Shown here piece by piece: positions 1 to 6,268 of a stretch of DNA of 6,268 nucleotides. The notes under the pieces are model-generated. The model made no database searches and was not told the origin of the DNA. It saw only the letters and a program-made list of their open reading frames with translations. The position numbers and the translations under genes were made by a program. Positions within the stretch are counted from its first letter, which is position 1; every line of letters begins with the position of its first letter. This DNA comes from Saprospiraceae bacterium (GTDB taxonomy: Bacteria; Bacteroidota; Bacteroidia; Chitinophagales; Saprospiraceae): the NCBI GenBank assembly GCA_014379665.1, contig JACMLK010000124.1:1-6268 (forward strand), given 5' to 3'.

Positions 1-2
1 AA

Positions 3-21
3 TGCTGACAAAAGGTCAGCA
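3..21. repeat. Perfect 7-bp hairpin at the window start
   Basis: TGCTGAC (3-9) and GTCAGCA (15-21) are perfect inverted repeats around a 5-nt AAAAG loop. No T-run follows directly, so on the plus strand it is not a standard intrinsic terminator. It could be the end of a transcript or element lying upstream of the window, which cannot be judged from here. Part of it (12-27) resembles 6215-6231 near the other end of the window. Confidence 0.5.
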
Positions 22-43
22 CCGTTCAATCACCTTGGCTAAA

Positions 44-83
44 ATTAAATTTGCTCGCTTTCGCTCAAACATGAAAATTTAAT
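44..83. repeat. 9-bp inverted repeat with GCTCGCTTTCGCTC loop
   Basis: ATTAAATTT (44-52) and AAATTTAAT (75-83) are perfect inverted repeats flanking a 22-nt loop. The loop contains the internally repetitive motif GCTCGCTTTCGCTC (53-66), itself two near copies of GCTCGCTT. The AT stem with a GC-richer loop looks like a small intergenic repeat element or a transcript-end structure. There is no coding potential. That it recurs elsewhere in the genome is my inference. Confidence 0.45.
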
Positions 84-120
84 CATACTCTTAAATGAAG
101 ATCAAAGGTATACATTTTTT

Positions 121-275
121 AGTTGAAAGTTGAAAAGTTGAAAGTGGAAAGTTGAAAGTGAAAAGATGAAAGATGTAAGATGAAAGTTGAAAGTGGAATG
201 CGGAATGCGGAATGCGGAATGCGGAATGCGGAAAGTGGAATGCGGAATGCGGAATGCGGAATGCGGAAAGTTGAA
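121..275. repeat. Degenerate heptanucleotide tandem array (22 units)
   Basis: The stretch splits into 22 consecutive 7-bp units with a single extra base at 135. The left half is mostly AGTTGAA, AGTGGAA and AGATGAA variants (121-198). The right half holds nine identical TGCGGAA units in two blocks (199-233 and 241-268) split by one AGTGGAA, and a final AGTTGAA closes the array (269-275). All units share the form nnnnGAA, so they derive from one purine-rich ancestor. Because 7 is not a multiple of 3, the minus strand reads as a 7-residue periodic peptide (FRIPHSA type), a known source of false gene calls in Bacteroidota. This is a microsatellite-like array that probably varies in length between strains. 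It ends 186 bp before the first gene and about 117 bp before that gene's candidate promoter. Confidence 0.9.
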
Positions 276-315
276 AAGCTGGAAAGAGATGTCACCATTG
301 TCATTTAAGCTATTT

Positions 316-335
316 TGTGCAATTTGGTATGCACA
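316..335. repeat. 6-bp inverted repeat upstream of the peptidase gene
   Basis: TGTGCA (316-321) and TGCACA (330-335) form a perfect dyad with an 8-nt spacer. It lies about 60 bp upstream of the candidate -7 element of the peptidase gene, so it could be a regulator binding site. A 6-bp dyad is expected by chance fairly often, and no known operator was recognised. The rest of 276-440 holds only the possible promoter at 393-400. Confidence 0.2.
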
Positions 336-392
336 CTAATTTAATGATGTAAATTTCATACTGCATTTCACCAATCAGACTTGATTTTGGAC

Positions 393-400
393 TATATTTG
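393..400 (+). promoter_or_regulatory. Candidate Bacteroidota -7 promoter element
   Basis: TATATTTG matches the Bacteroidota -7 consensus TAnnTTTG at all defined positions. It would place transcription start near 406-408, giving a leader of about 55 nt to the ATG at 462. A -33 TTG at the usual distance (about 19-20 bp upstream) is absent; the nearest TTG (381-383) is too close. It is therefore a one-element match and only a possibility. Confidence 0.35.
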
Positions 401-461
401 AGCGATATTAACAACAGATCCAGTTTTAAAGATTTTAATATTGAAATTAAAAATTGACCTG

Positions 462-2888
462 ATGACAAGATGGTTAAACGCTTTTATGATTTTTAATTCA
501 TTTCTGACCTACGGACAATCAGATTTTGCATACCAAAAACCTGATGACACCATTCTATCATTGGCTGATGCAAAACCTGCTCCGGCGATGAGACTCGATG
601 CCAATGCGACTATAGGCATTATGCTTTACCGAAATGCTTATAAGAGTATTGAGGAGCTTGCCGCACCTGAAATGAAACTAGCAGGACTTCGGATCAATCC
701 AAACACCAATTCCCCCGGCAGGGTAACTTATTATTATGAATTCAAAATTCTTGATGTAATTACTCAGGAGGAGTTTAAGGTGGAAGGGCTACCGGCAGAA
801 GCCAGTCTGTCCAATTTTGTATGGTCAAATGATCAGACAATGATGGCTTTTACAAATACAGTAAAGGACGGTGTTGAGTTGTGGTTACTTGATGTATTGG
901 AAAAAAAAGTGGTAAAACTTACAAATGCCCGCTTGAATTTTAATATCAGTAGTAGCTTAGTTTGGGCTAAAGACGACAAAAGTATATTGACCACAACACT
1001 TTTGAATAATCGCATTCCTCTAATTGATACCAGATCATCTATACCTTCAGGTCCTGTGATTTCTGAAAATGACGGACAGAAGGCTCAAAACAGAACATAT
1101 CAGGATCTATTGAAAAATCCATATGATGAACATAATTTTGAACAATTGGTAACTTCAGAGATTTCAAAGATTGATCTTAATGGTAATGTTTCCTTATTTA
1201 GAAAAGCTGCCATGTATACCGGAATGAATTTTTCGCCCGATGGCAATTACCTGCTGACTTATGAAATAAAACGCCCGTTTTCGTACATAGTGACCTATGA
1301 CAGATTTCCAACGGACATAAACATTCTGGATAAAAACGGTAATTATATACAAACATTTTTGAAAATACCACTTACAGAAGAATTACCTAAAGGATTTATG
1401 GCTGTTCGTAAAGGACCCCGAAATATCCAGTGGAGGGCAGATAAACCTGCCACATTATACTGGACAGAAGCATTGGATGGAGGAGATCCTGCAGTGGAAG
1501 TACCAAACAGAGATGTGGTGTATGCTTTGGATGCTCCCTTTGAAGGACAAAAGAAATTAATTGCAAAAACCAAAGAAAGATATGCAGGCATACAATGGGG
1601 GAATGATCATGTGGCCATTCTCAATGAAAGGTGGTGGAATACGAGAAATGTAAGAGTTCTTGTAATTGATCCTTCTGACCCGAATAAACCTCCCCGGCTA
1701 TTTAATGAGAGAAATGAACAGGACAATTATGCTGATCCGGGAGATTTTGTTACCAAAAGAAATCAATACCAATTGAATACTTTGGATATCCAGGATAATC
1801 AAATCTTTATGATTGGTGATGGATTTACTTCACTTGGCAAATTTCCTTTTATTGATCAATATCACTTGGCAGATTTTGCAAAAAAAAGGATATATCAATG
1901 TAAGGAAGAGAATCGACTGGAGCATGTGATTTCAGCTATCAATGCAAAAAAGGGTATTTATCTGACGCGACTTGAGTCTAAAAATGAATATCCAAATTTT
2001 TATATTAGGAATGTTCATCAGAACACTTTAAAACCTATAACTAATCACGCTAACCCTTTCAAAATACTGGATAGTGCGCATAAAGAAGTGATAAAATATT
2101 CCCGACCAGATGGAGTGGAGTTATCAGCTACCTTATACCTCCCGGTAGGTTATGACCGGGGAAATAAAAAAAGATTACCGATGATTATGTGGGCTTATCC
2201 CACAGAATTCAAAGATAAGGCCAGCGCCGGACAGGTTACTTCAAACGCCAATGAGTTTACATTTCCTTTTTACGGATCCCCTTTGTACTGGTTGAATAAA
2301 GGATACGTGGTATTGGATGACGCCTCATTTCCAATTGTTGGTGAAGGTAAAACTGAACCAAATGATACATTTATTCCACAATTGGTGGCTAATGCCAAAG
2401 CCGCTATTGATGCGGTGGATAGTCTAGGGTACATAGACAGATCAAAAGTAGCAGTTGGCGGACATTCTTATGGTGCCTTCATGACAGCTAATTTACTGAC
2501 ACACTCAAATTTATTTGCTGCGGGTATAGCCCGAAGCGGTGCATATAACAGGAGTCTGACACCTTTTGGTTTTCAATCTGAAGAAAGAAATTACTGGGAA
2601 GCTCCTGAGGTGTATGATAATATGTCCCCATTTCAACATGCTGATAAAATGAAATCACCTCTTTTATTGATCCATGGGGAAGATGATAATAATTCAGGTA
2701 CCTTTCCTATGCAAAGCGACCGGTATTTCAATGCTCTGAAAGGGTTGGGTGCGACTACCAGGTTGGTCATTTTACCAAAAGAAAGTCATGGGTATGTAGC
2801 CAGAGAGTCCATCCTTCACATGCTTTGGGAACAGGATCAATGGTTGGACAAATACGTTAAAAACAGGGTGACAACGGTCAGACCCTAA
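462..2888 (+). CDS. Secreted S9-family serine peptidase, glutamyl endopeptidase (S9D) type
   Basis: This is a prolyl-oligopeptidase-clan peptidase: an N-terminal beta-propeller-like half followed by a C-terminal alpha/beta-hydrolase catalytic domain from about residue 540. Numbered from ATG 462 (808 aa), the triad is Ser669 in GGHSYGAFM, Asp742 in HGEDDNN and His776 in ESHGY. The catalytic half (IARSGAYNRSLTPFGFQ, MSPFQHADK, MQSDRYFNALKG) strongly resembles plant chloroplast glutamyl peptidase and its bacterial homologues, which cut after Glu in peptides rather than after Pro. Specificity here is inferred from that resemblance. The first 19 or so residues (Arg3, hydrophobic core, ending YGQS) form a signal peptide, so it probably acts in the periplasm or outside the cell. 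A TTG at 441 would add seven residues (MKLKIDL); I prefer ATG 462 because it alone gives a complete signal peptide, but neither start has a clear ribosome site. The length is normal for the family and the frame is intact. Confidence 0.93.
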   Translation: MTRWLNAFMIFNSFLTYGQSDFAYQKPDDTILSLADAKPAPAMRLDANATIGIMLYRNAYKSIEELAAPEMKLAGLRINPNTNSPGRVTYYYEFKILDVITQEEFKVEGLPAEASLSNFVWSNDQTMMAFTNTVKDGVELWLLDVLEKKVVKLTNARLNFNISSSLVWAKDDKSILTTTLLNNRIPLIDTRSSIPSGPVISENDGQKAQNRTYQDLLKNPYDEHNFEQLVTSEISKIDLNGNVSLFRKAAMYTGMNFSPDGNYLLTYEIKRPFSYIVTYDRFPTDINILDKNGNYIQTFLKIPLTEELPKGFMAVRKGPRNIQWRADKPATLYWTEALDGGDPAVEVPNRDVVYALDAPFEGQKKLIAKTKERYAGIQWGNDHVAILNERWWNTRNVRVLVIDPSDPNKPPRLFNERNEQDNYADPGDFVTKRNQYQLNTLDIQDNQIFMIGDGFTSLGKFPFIDQYHLADFAKKRIYQCKEENRLEHVISAINAKKGIYLTRLESKNEYPNFYIRNVHQNTLKPITNHANPFKILDSAHKEVIKYSRPDGVELSATLYLPVGYDRGNKKRLPMIMWAYPTEFKDKASAGQVTSNANEFTFPFYGSPLYWLNKGYVVLDDASFPIVGEGKTEPNDTFIPQLVANAKAAIDAVDSLGYIDRSKVAVGGHSYGAFMTANLLTHSNLFAAGIARSGAYNRSLTPFGFQSEERNYWEAPEVYDNMSPFQHADKMKSPLLLIHGEDDNNSGTFPMQSDRYFNALKGLGATTRLVILPKESHGYVARESILHMLWEQDQWLDKYVKNRVTTVRP

Positions 2889-2915
2889 TTTAGAGATGTT
2901 ATTGATAATCAGAAA

Positions 2916-2923
2916 TATTTTTG
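2916..2923 (+). promoter_or_regulatory. Candidate -7 element for the phosphatase gene
   Basis: TATTTTTG fits TAnnTTTG exactly and lies 59 bp before the ATG at 2982, in the 93-bp gap after the peptidase gene. No well-spaced -33 TTG is present (TTG at 2902-2904 is too close). An alternative is TTTG at 2936-2939, then 20 bp, then TATACTTA at 2960-2967, which has better spacing but a poorer -7. Either would let the phosphatase gene be transcribed separately from the peptidase gene. I saw no strong stem plus T-run terminator in the gap. Confidence 0.25.
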
Positions 2924-2981
2924 ATGTTTAGCATTTTTGTAGTAAAGTTCAATAAATTGTATACTTATAATTAAATCATTC

Positions 2982-4298
2982 ATGTCCAAATCATTTTATA
3001 ACATCGTTTTCATACTGTTTATTATTTCAACAGGAATGGGTTCGGTGGTTTCACAAAAAAATTTGTTAAAAAGCGGACCTATGCTTGGCCCGGTAACTTT
3101 GAGGGATGTGACGTTGTGGGTACAGACTACTACTGATGCTTCTGTTTATTTTACCTACAGGGTGAAAGGGAGTAAAAACAAATATGTTAAAAGTGAAACG
3201 GTGCAGGCCTTAAAAAATGATGCTTATACCGTTCAGATCCATATTTCCGGTCTTACACCGGGCACGACCTATGAATATAAGACTAATATCAATGATAAAG
3301 AAGTCTCCCGTCCATATACTACAGAATTTACTACTCAATCGCAATGGCAATACAGAACGGATCCGCCTGATTTTACATTTATAGCCGGTTCGTGTTTTTA
3401 TATCAATGACACTTCATACGACAGGCCCGGAAATCCGTATGGAGGTGATTATAATGTTGTCAATGAAATGTATAAATCCAGACCCGATCTGATGGTTTGG
3501 TTGGGTGACAATATTTATCTGCGTGAAGGAGATTTTGAGAGCCGATCCGGAATTTATTACAGGCATACACATACAAGGTCATTACCCGAATTACAACCTT
3601 TTCTGTCTTCTATTCCTCAATATGCTATCTGGGATGACCATGATTACGGTTCTAATGATTCTGATTGGACTTATCCTTTAAAAAACCATTCACTCGATGC
3701 ATTTAAGGACTTCTGGCCATCGGAAACCTATGGTGCCGGAGGTACAGATGGCGTAACTAATAGTTTTGTATGGAATGACTGTCAGTTTTTTATGCTGGAT
3801 GACAGGTGGTATCGGACAGCAAATCTTAATTACGGTAGTATTCTTGGTGAAGTACAAAAATACTGGTTGAAAGAAACCCTCTTATCCAGTAGAGCTACTT
3901 TTAAATTTATTGCTGTTGGCGGACAGTTTCTGAGTGATTTTGCCGGTTTTGAAAATTTTGCAAATTATAAAGCAGAAAGAGAAGAAATCATTAACTTTCT
4001 GGATGAAAACAATATCAAAGGGGTGGTTTTTTTGACCGGAGACCGGCATCATTCAGAAATCACAAAACTGAAAACAAAAAAAGGAAATGTATTTTATGAT
4101 GTGACATCATCAGCCATAACATCTACTACTTATGACCATAGCAACGAAATAAATTCGCTTCGGGTCAAAGGCAGTATGGTTTCAGAGCGAAATTTTGGGG
4201 TGTTTTCTGTGAAAGGTAATCAGGATAAAAGGAGCTTAGCAGTCACTTTTAAAAATGTTACCGGAAAAGAGGTGTATCAATATGATTTTGAATTTTAA
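2982..4298 (+). CDS. Secreted PhoD-like alkaline phosphatase/phosphodiesterase
   Basis: This 438-aa protein belongs to the PhoD-like metallophosphatase family, which hydrolyses phosphate mono- and diesters outside the cytoplasm. Residues 1-25 (Lys3, hydrophobic FILFIIS core, ending SVVSQ) are a signal peptide. Residues about 28-120 form a fibronectin-III/purple-acid-phosphatase-like N-terminal beta domain (GPVTLRDVTLWVQT, LTPGTTYEYK). The catalytic domain follows, with metal-site motifs in the family order: AGSCFY (Cys138), LGDNIY (Asp176, Asn177, Tyr179), WDDHDYG (Asp218, Asp219, His220, Asp221), LDDRWYR, and TGDRHHSE (Asp354, His356, His357) near the C-terminus. The Cys and Tyr match the iron-binding pattern known for PhoD. 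It is shorter than classical PhoD (about 500-580 aa) but ordinary for Bacteroidota members. The start is the first ATG and gives a complete signal peptide. The true substrate (phospholipid, teichoic-acid-like polymer, nucleotide) is not evident. Phosphate-starvation control is typical of the family, but no Pho box was recognised. Confidence 0.92.
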   Translation: MSKSFYNIVFILFIISTGMGSVVSQKNLLKSGPMLGPVTLRDVTLWVQTTTDASVYFTYRVKGSKNKYVKSETVQALKNDAYTVQIHISGLTPGTTYEYKTNINDKEVSRPYTTEFTTQSQWQYRTDPPDFTFIAGSCFYINDTSYDRPGNPYGGDYNVVNEMYKSRPDLMVWLGDNIYLREGDFESRSGIYYRHTHTRSLPELQPFLSSIPQYAIWDDHDYGSNDSDWTYPLKNHSLDAFKDFWPSETYGAGGTDGVTNSFVWNDCQFFMLDDRWYRTANLNYGSILGEVQKYWLKETLLSSRATFKFIAVGGQFLSDFAGFENFANYKAEREEIINFLDENNIKGVVFLTGDRHHSEITKLKTKKGNVFYDVTSSAITSTTYDHSNEINSLRVKGSMVSERNFGVFSVKGNQDKRSLAVTFKNVTGKEVYQYDFEF

Positions 4299-4301
4299 TT
4301 C

Positions 4302-4315
4302 AATTTAATTAAATT
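4302..4315. repeat. 14-bp perfect AT palindrome between genes
   Basis: AATTTAATTAAATT is a perfect palindrome in the 26-bp gap between the phosphatase stop and the adhesin ATG at 4325. It is pure AT with no loop, so it makes a poor terminator and is more likely a by-product of base composition. It could still melt easily or bind an AT-specific protein. The short gap favours read-through from the phosphatase gene. Confidence 0.35.
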
Positions 4316-4324
4316 TTGGCGGGA

Positions 4325-6094
4325 ATGAGGTTAAGATTAACCATATTAGTTTTTTTAAGTTATGTATCAATTTATAGCCAAACGACTATTTTTACAGATG
4401 TTGGCGACAGTTACAATAACATTGATATAACAGTTGTTGACAATTACGGGCCTGTAGACATTTCAAATTGTACTTCTGTTAGATTTTCTATGGATTTTAG
4501 CTTTAGTGAGCCTTGGATGGGTTTTGGCAATATGGATTCAAGCGATGAATGTCCGTTTGGCATACCTCCTTGTGCGGGAAATCCCGCTATGCCGAATACC
4601 GGTGGTTGTAATAGTTGTTGGGATTTTATGTTTATTGAAGTCTTATTTGATGGCTCTTTAGTGTATTCTGAACTTATCGGAGGTGCTGGGGAAACCCGCC
4701 AAATCGGAACCTTAAGCTGGATCGGATGTACTAATAATGCGGCAAATGCAACAATTAGGATTTCCAATCAAAATTGGGCAGGAGATGAAACCAATACCTT
4801 TACTAATATTGTGCTGGAATGTTGGGATGCGAATCCAACCGCTGCAGACAATTCCCCCATTTGCCAGGGTGATGTTCTCACTTTAACCGGAACCATCAGT
4901 GTGCCGGGAGATGCATCAAGCTGGATATGGACAGGAATGGGCACCGGTATGATTGTCTCACCTTCATCTTTGATAACAATGGTTAATAATGTTTCAAATG
5001 GTGATATTTATACCCTGACAGTTACGGATGACAATAATTGTACAGCTTCTGATCAGGTTACGGCGGTGGTTAACCCTCTCCAGGATGCTACCATCACATT
5101 CAATGATTTTTGTGCTGGCACTCCAAACGGTCCGACAGGAATTATTACTCCTGGTGGAACATTTTCATTTAATCCAAATCCGGGAGGTGGAGTCACTATT
5201 AATCCTGTGACAGGTGTTATTTCCAACGAGGTTGGTGGTGCCACCTATACTGTCCAATATACTACCCCTGGTCCTTGTTCCGGAATGTTTTTGGAAATGG
5301 TTTCTATATTACCACAGGAAATTGCCACTTTTAACTTTTTAGATTTTTGTGTTGGATCCCCCAACGGACCATCAGGCATCATTTCACCCGGAGGAGTATT
5401 CACATTCAATCCGATACCAGGAGATGGAGCAAGTATAAATTCTTCAACAGGGATCATCACAAATCCGGTAGGAGGTTCGATGTATACTATTCAATATGTT
5501 ACACCAGGTGTATGTCCGGGTACACATATTGAAGTTGTCATGGTGACCAATAACATAACCCCCTCTTTAGGAGCATTTGGACCTTACTGTACATCCACAG
5601 CGCCTGTGGCTTTGCCAACAGTACAGAATGGCATTTCAGGTAACTGGTCAGGGCCAGGTATTGTCGGTAATCAATTTTCCCCGGTAGTAGCCGGGGTAGG
5701 AATACATTCCGTTCTTTTCACCCCAAATGCAGGTCAATGTGCCAATACCAACACTACTTCAATTGAAGTCATAGCAAATCCAACAGGCAATCTTTCAGGT
5801 GCCCCGATACTATGTCCCGGGCAGTGTGGTGAAGTGATGTTTAATTTTTCAGGCGGATCAGGAACATTCAATATAAATTTGAATGTGTCTGCCGGGTTTT
5901 TTAATTTGAATATTCCTGTACCCGGCGTAACTAATTCCACTGTGCTTACTTTATGTTTGTCAAATGGAATACCTTTTGACCCGGCAACCAATACAGTAAA
6001 TATACCCACTTTTGTGCCACCGGGCAATTATTCTCTTACATTATTTCTCATATTTATCATATCCCTCTTCTCCACTATGTCTTCTAATTCTTAA
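4325..6094 (+). CDS. Secreted Ig/PKD-like repeat surface protein, 3'-truncated
   Basis: This is the N-terminal part of a large adhesin-like exported protein typical of Bacteroidota gliders and filament formers; no exact function is recognised. Numbered from ATG 4325, residues 1-19 (MRLRLTILVFLSYVSIYSQ) are a signal peptide. Residues about 20-165 form a Cys-rich beta domain (Cys76, Cys83, Cys95, Cys98). An Ig/PKD-like module follows at about 168-252 (SPICQGDVLTLTG ... YTLTVTDDNNC). Next come two duplicated modules (253-330 and 331-409), a fourth (about 410-487) and part of a fifth (488 to about 572). Homology-like sequence stops at about 6040 (VPPGNYSLTL). The last 17 or so residues are hydrophobic then Ser/Asn-rich, unlike the rest, and end at TAA 6092-6094. 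The sorting or gliding C-terminal domain usual for such proteins is absent, so the gene is probably broken. An in-frame TTG at 4316 would add three residues, but ATG gives the normal signal peptide. It may be co-transcribed with the phosphatase gene. Confidence 0.8.
   Translation: MRLRLTILVFLSYVSIYSQTTIFTDVGDSYNNIDITVVDNYGPVDISNCTSVRFSMDFSFSEPWMGFGNMDSSDECPFGIPPCAGNPAMPNTGGCNSCWDFMFIEVLFDGSLVYSELIGGAGETRQIGTLSWIGCTNNAANATIRISNQNWAGDETNTFTNIVLECWDANPTAADNSPICQGDVLTLTGTISVPGDASSWIWTGMGTGMIVSPSSLITMVNNVSNGDIYTLTVTDDNNCTASDQVTAVVNPLQDATITFNDFCAGTPNGPTGIITPGGTFSFNPNPGGGVTINPVTGVISNEVGGATYTVQYTTPGPCSGMFLEMVSILPQEIATFNFLDFCVGSPNGPSGIISPGGVFTFNPIPGDGASINSSTGIITNPVGGSMYTIQYVTPGVCPGTHIEVVMVTNNITPSLGAFGPYCTSTAPVALPTVQNGISGNWSGPGIVGNQFSPVVAGVGIHSVLFTPNAGQCANTNTTSIEVIANPTGNLSGAPILCPGQCGEVMFNFSGGSGTFNINLNVSAGFFNLNIPVPGVTNSTVLTLCLSNGIPFDPATNTVNIPTFVPPGNYSLTLFLIFIISLFSTMSSNS
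5081..5548 (+). repeat. Tandem duplicated Ig-like module, two units of about 234 bp
   Basis: Two consecutive units encode near-copies of one module: 5081-5314 (QDATITFNDFC...) and 5315 to about 5548 (QEIATFNFLDFC...). From the shared FC to the CxG motif, about 38 of 59 residues are identical by eye. The conserved core is PNGPxGII, PGGxFxFNPxPG, TGxIxN, VGG and YTxQYxTPGxC. Each unit has two cysteines about 55 residues apart, which could pair across a beta sandwich. The divergence indicates an older or selected duplication rather than a fresh one. Such arrays usually extend the reach of a surface protein. Confidence 0.8.
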
Positions 6095-6132
6095 AACTTG
6101 CTTGCCCGCTAAGGTATCGCCGGCCGTTCTAC

Positions 6133-6151
6133 TAAGACTACCCTTGTCTTA
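6133..6151. repeat. 6-bp hairpin with 7-nt loop
   Basis: TAAGAC (6133-6138) and GTCTTA (6146-6151) pair perfectly around TACCCTT. It lies 39 bp after the truncated adhesin stop. No T-run follows, so it is not a good terminator. It is more likely one stem of a structured RNA or element. Confidence 0.4.
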
Positions 6152-6161
6152 ATCTATCTTT

Positions 6162-6205
6162 ACTATTTAAAGTACTCTAAGAACCTTCATAAAATGTTAA
6201 ATAGT
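6162..6205. repeat. 9-bp perfect inverted repeat with 26-nt loop
   Basis: ACTATTTAA (6162-6170) and TTAAATAGT (6197-6205) are perfect inverted repeats. With the hairpin at 6133-6151 they make two adjacent stems, which suggests a folded RNA in this block. A 9-bp perfect pair within 44 bp is unlikely by chance at a given place, though the arms are AT-rich, which weakens this. The strand of any transcript is unknown. Confidence 0.5.
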
Positions 6206-6268
6206 CGGTGCCACAAGGTCAGGAACCGTTCGGTGTGCGAGCGGTGCAAAAGCATGAATAAGACGTGT

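Larger units (their letters stand above)
6041..6268. other. Unidentified non-coding block after a probable breakpoint
   Basis: From about 6041 the sequence no longer resembles the adhesin, and no convincing gene is seen on either strand. A 35-codon stretch open on the minus strand (6044-6148, stop at 6041-6043) is too short to trust. The block holds a GCCGGC palindrome, two clear inverted repeats (6133-6151, 6162-6205) and a near-copy (6215-6231) of 12-27. On the minus strand, a purine-rich GGAGAAGAGGG (6061-6071) precedes an ATG just before the junction. Structured non-coding DNA abutting a broken gene suits the edge of a mobile element, for example a group II intron or insertion sequence. 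However, I found neither the GTGYG intron 5' end, nor a domain V, nor terminal inverted repeats. A contig-edge misassembly is equally possible. Confidence 0.4.

Noticed and set aside
121..275. CRISPR array
   Set aside because: Units are 7 bp and contiguous with no unique spacers, so it is a simple tandem repeat.
119..304. Minus-strand open frame of 61 codons with FRIPHSA-type periodic peptide
   Set aside because: It is the translation of the heptad array. Periodicity comes from the DNA repeat, there is no domain or start context, and such frames are known artefacts in Bacteroidota genomes.
833..1591. Minus-strand open frames of 60 and 82 codons inside the peptidase gene
   Set aside because: They are shadows of a well-supported gene on the other strand and have no recognisable features.
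4302..4318. Terminator after the phosphatase gene, or a promoter for the adhesin gene
   Set aside because: The palindrome is AT-only with no loop or GC stem. A TAAATTTT-like -7 here would lie only a few bases before the start codon, leaving no usable leader.
4444..6027. Several short open frames on both strands within the adhesin gene
   Set aside because: They arise from its Gly/Pro/Asn/Thr-rich repeats in other frames. The plus-strand frame has a signal peptide and module structure, and the others do not.
6041..6148. 35-codon minus-strand frame ending exactly at the junction (stop 6041-6043)
   Set aside because: The residues look plausible for coding (GDTLAGKQVLRIRRHSGEE), but it is short, lacks a start codon within the open stretch and matches nothing I recognise.
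6222..6268. Group II intron domain V, read on either strand, around the ACCGTTCGGT motif
   Set aside because: The motif superficially resembles the ACGGTTC end of domain V, but the required opposite arm (AGCCGT) and 34-nt geometry are missing.

Overview
The window looks like chromosomal DNA of a Bacteroidota bacterium, probably of the Saprospirales/Chitinophagales type. The evidence is AT-rich intergenic DNA, TAnnTTTG-like promoter elements, no clear Shine-Dalgarno sites, a purine-rich heptad repeat of a kind common in these genomes, and a secreted Ig/PKD-like surface protein with Gly/Pro/Asn/Thr-rich repeats. The lineage is inferred from style, not from a marker gene.

Layout: positions 1-440 carry no gene. 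They hold a perfect hairpin (3-21), a 9-bp inverted repeat around a GCTCGCTTTCGCTC loop (44-83), a long 7-bp-period tandem array (121-275), a small inverted repeat (316-335) and a possible promoter (393-400). Three plus-strand genes follow. The first (462-2888) is a secreted S9-family serine peptidase of the glutamyl endopeptidase type, with an intact Ser/Asp/His triad. The second (2982-4298) is a secreted PhoD-like metallophosphatase with the expected metal-site motifs. The third (4325 to about 6040) is the 5' part of a large secreted adhesin-like protein with Ig-like modules, two of them a recent tandem duplication. All three have N-terminal signal peptides, so the cluster is devoted to exported proteins. 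Genes two and three are 26 bp apart and may be co-transcribed. Gene one is separated by 93 bp with a candidate promoter. No shared pathway is evident beyond export and possible nutrient scavenging (peptides, phosphate).

From about 6040 to the end, the adhesin sequence gives way abruptly to unrelated DNA. It runs into a stop at 6092-6094 without the C-terminal sorting domain such proteins normally carry. The last 230 bp have no convincing gene but contain two good inverted repeats (6133-6151 and 6162-6205). They also hold a 16-17 bp near-match to the very start of the window. The best reading is a breakpoint: insertion of a mobile or structured element, a rearrangement, or an assembly join. 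I could not identify the inserted DNA. I found no complete, clearly novel multi-gene system; the breakpoint and the tail are the parts most worth checking.
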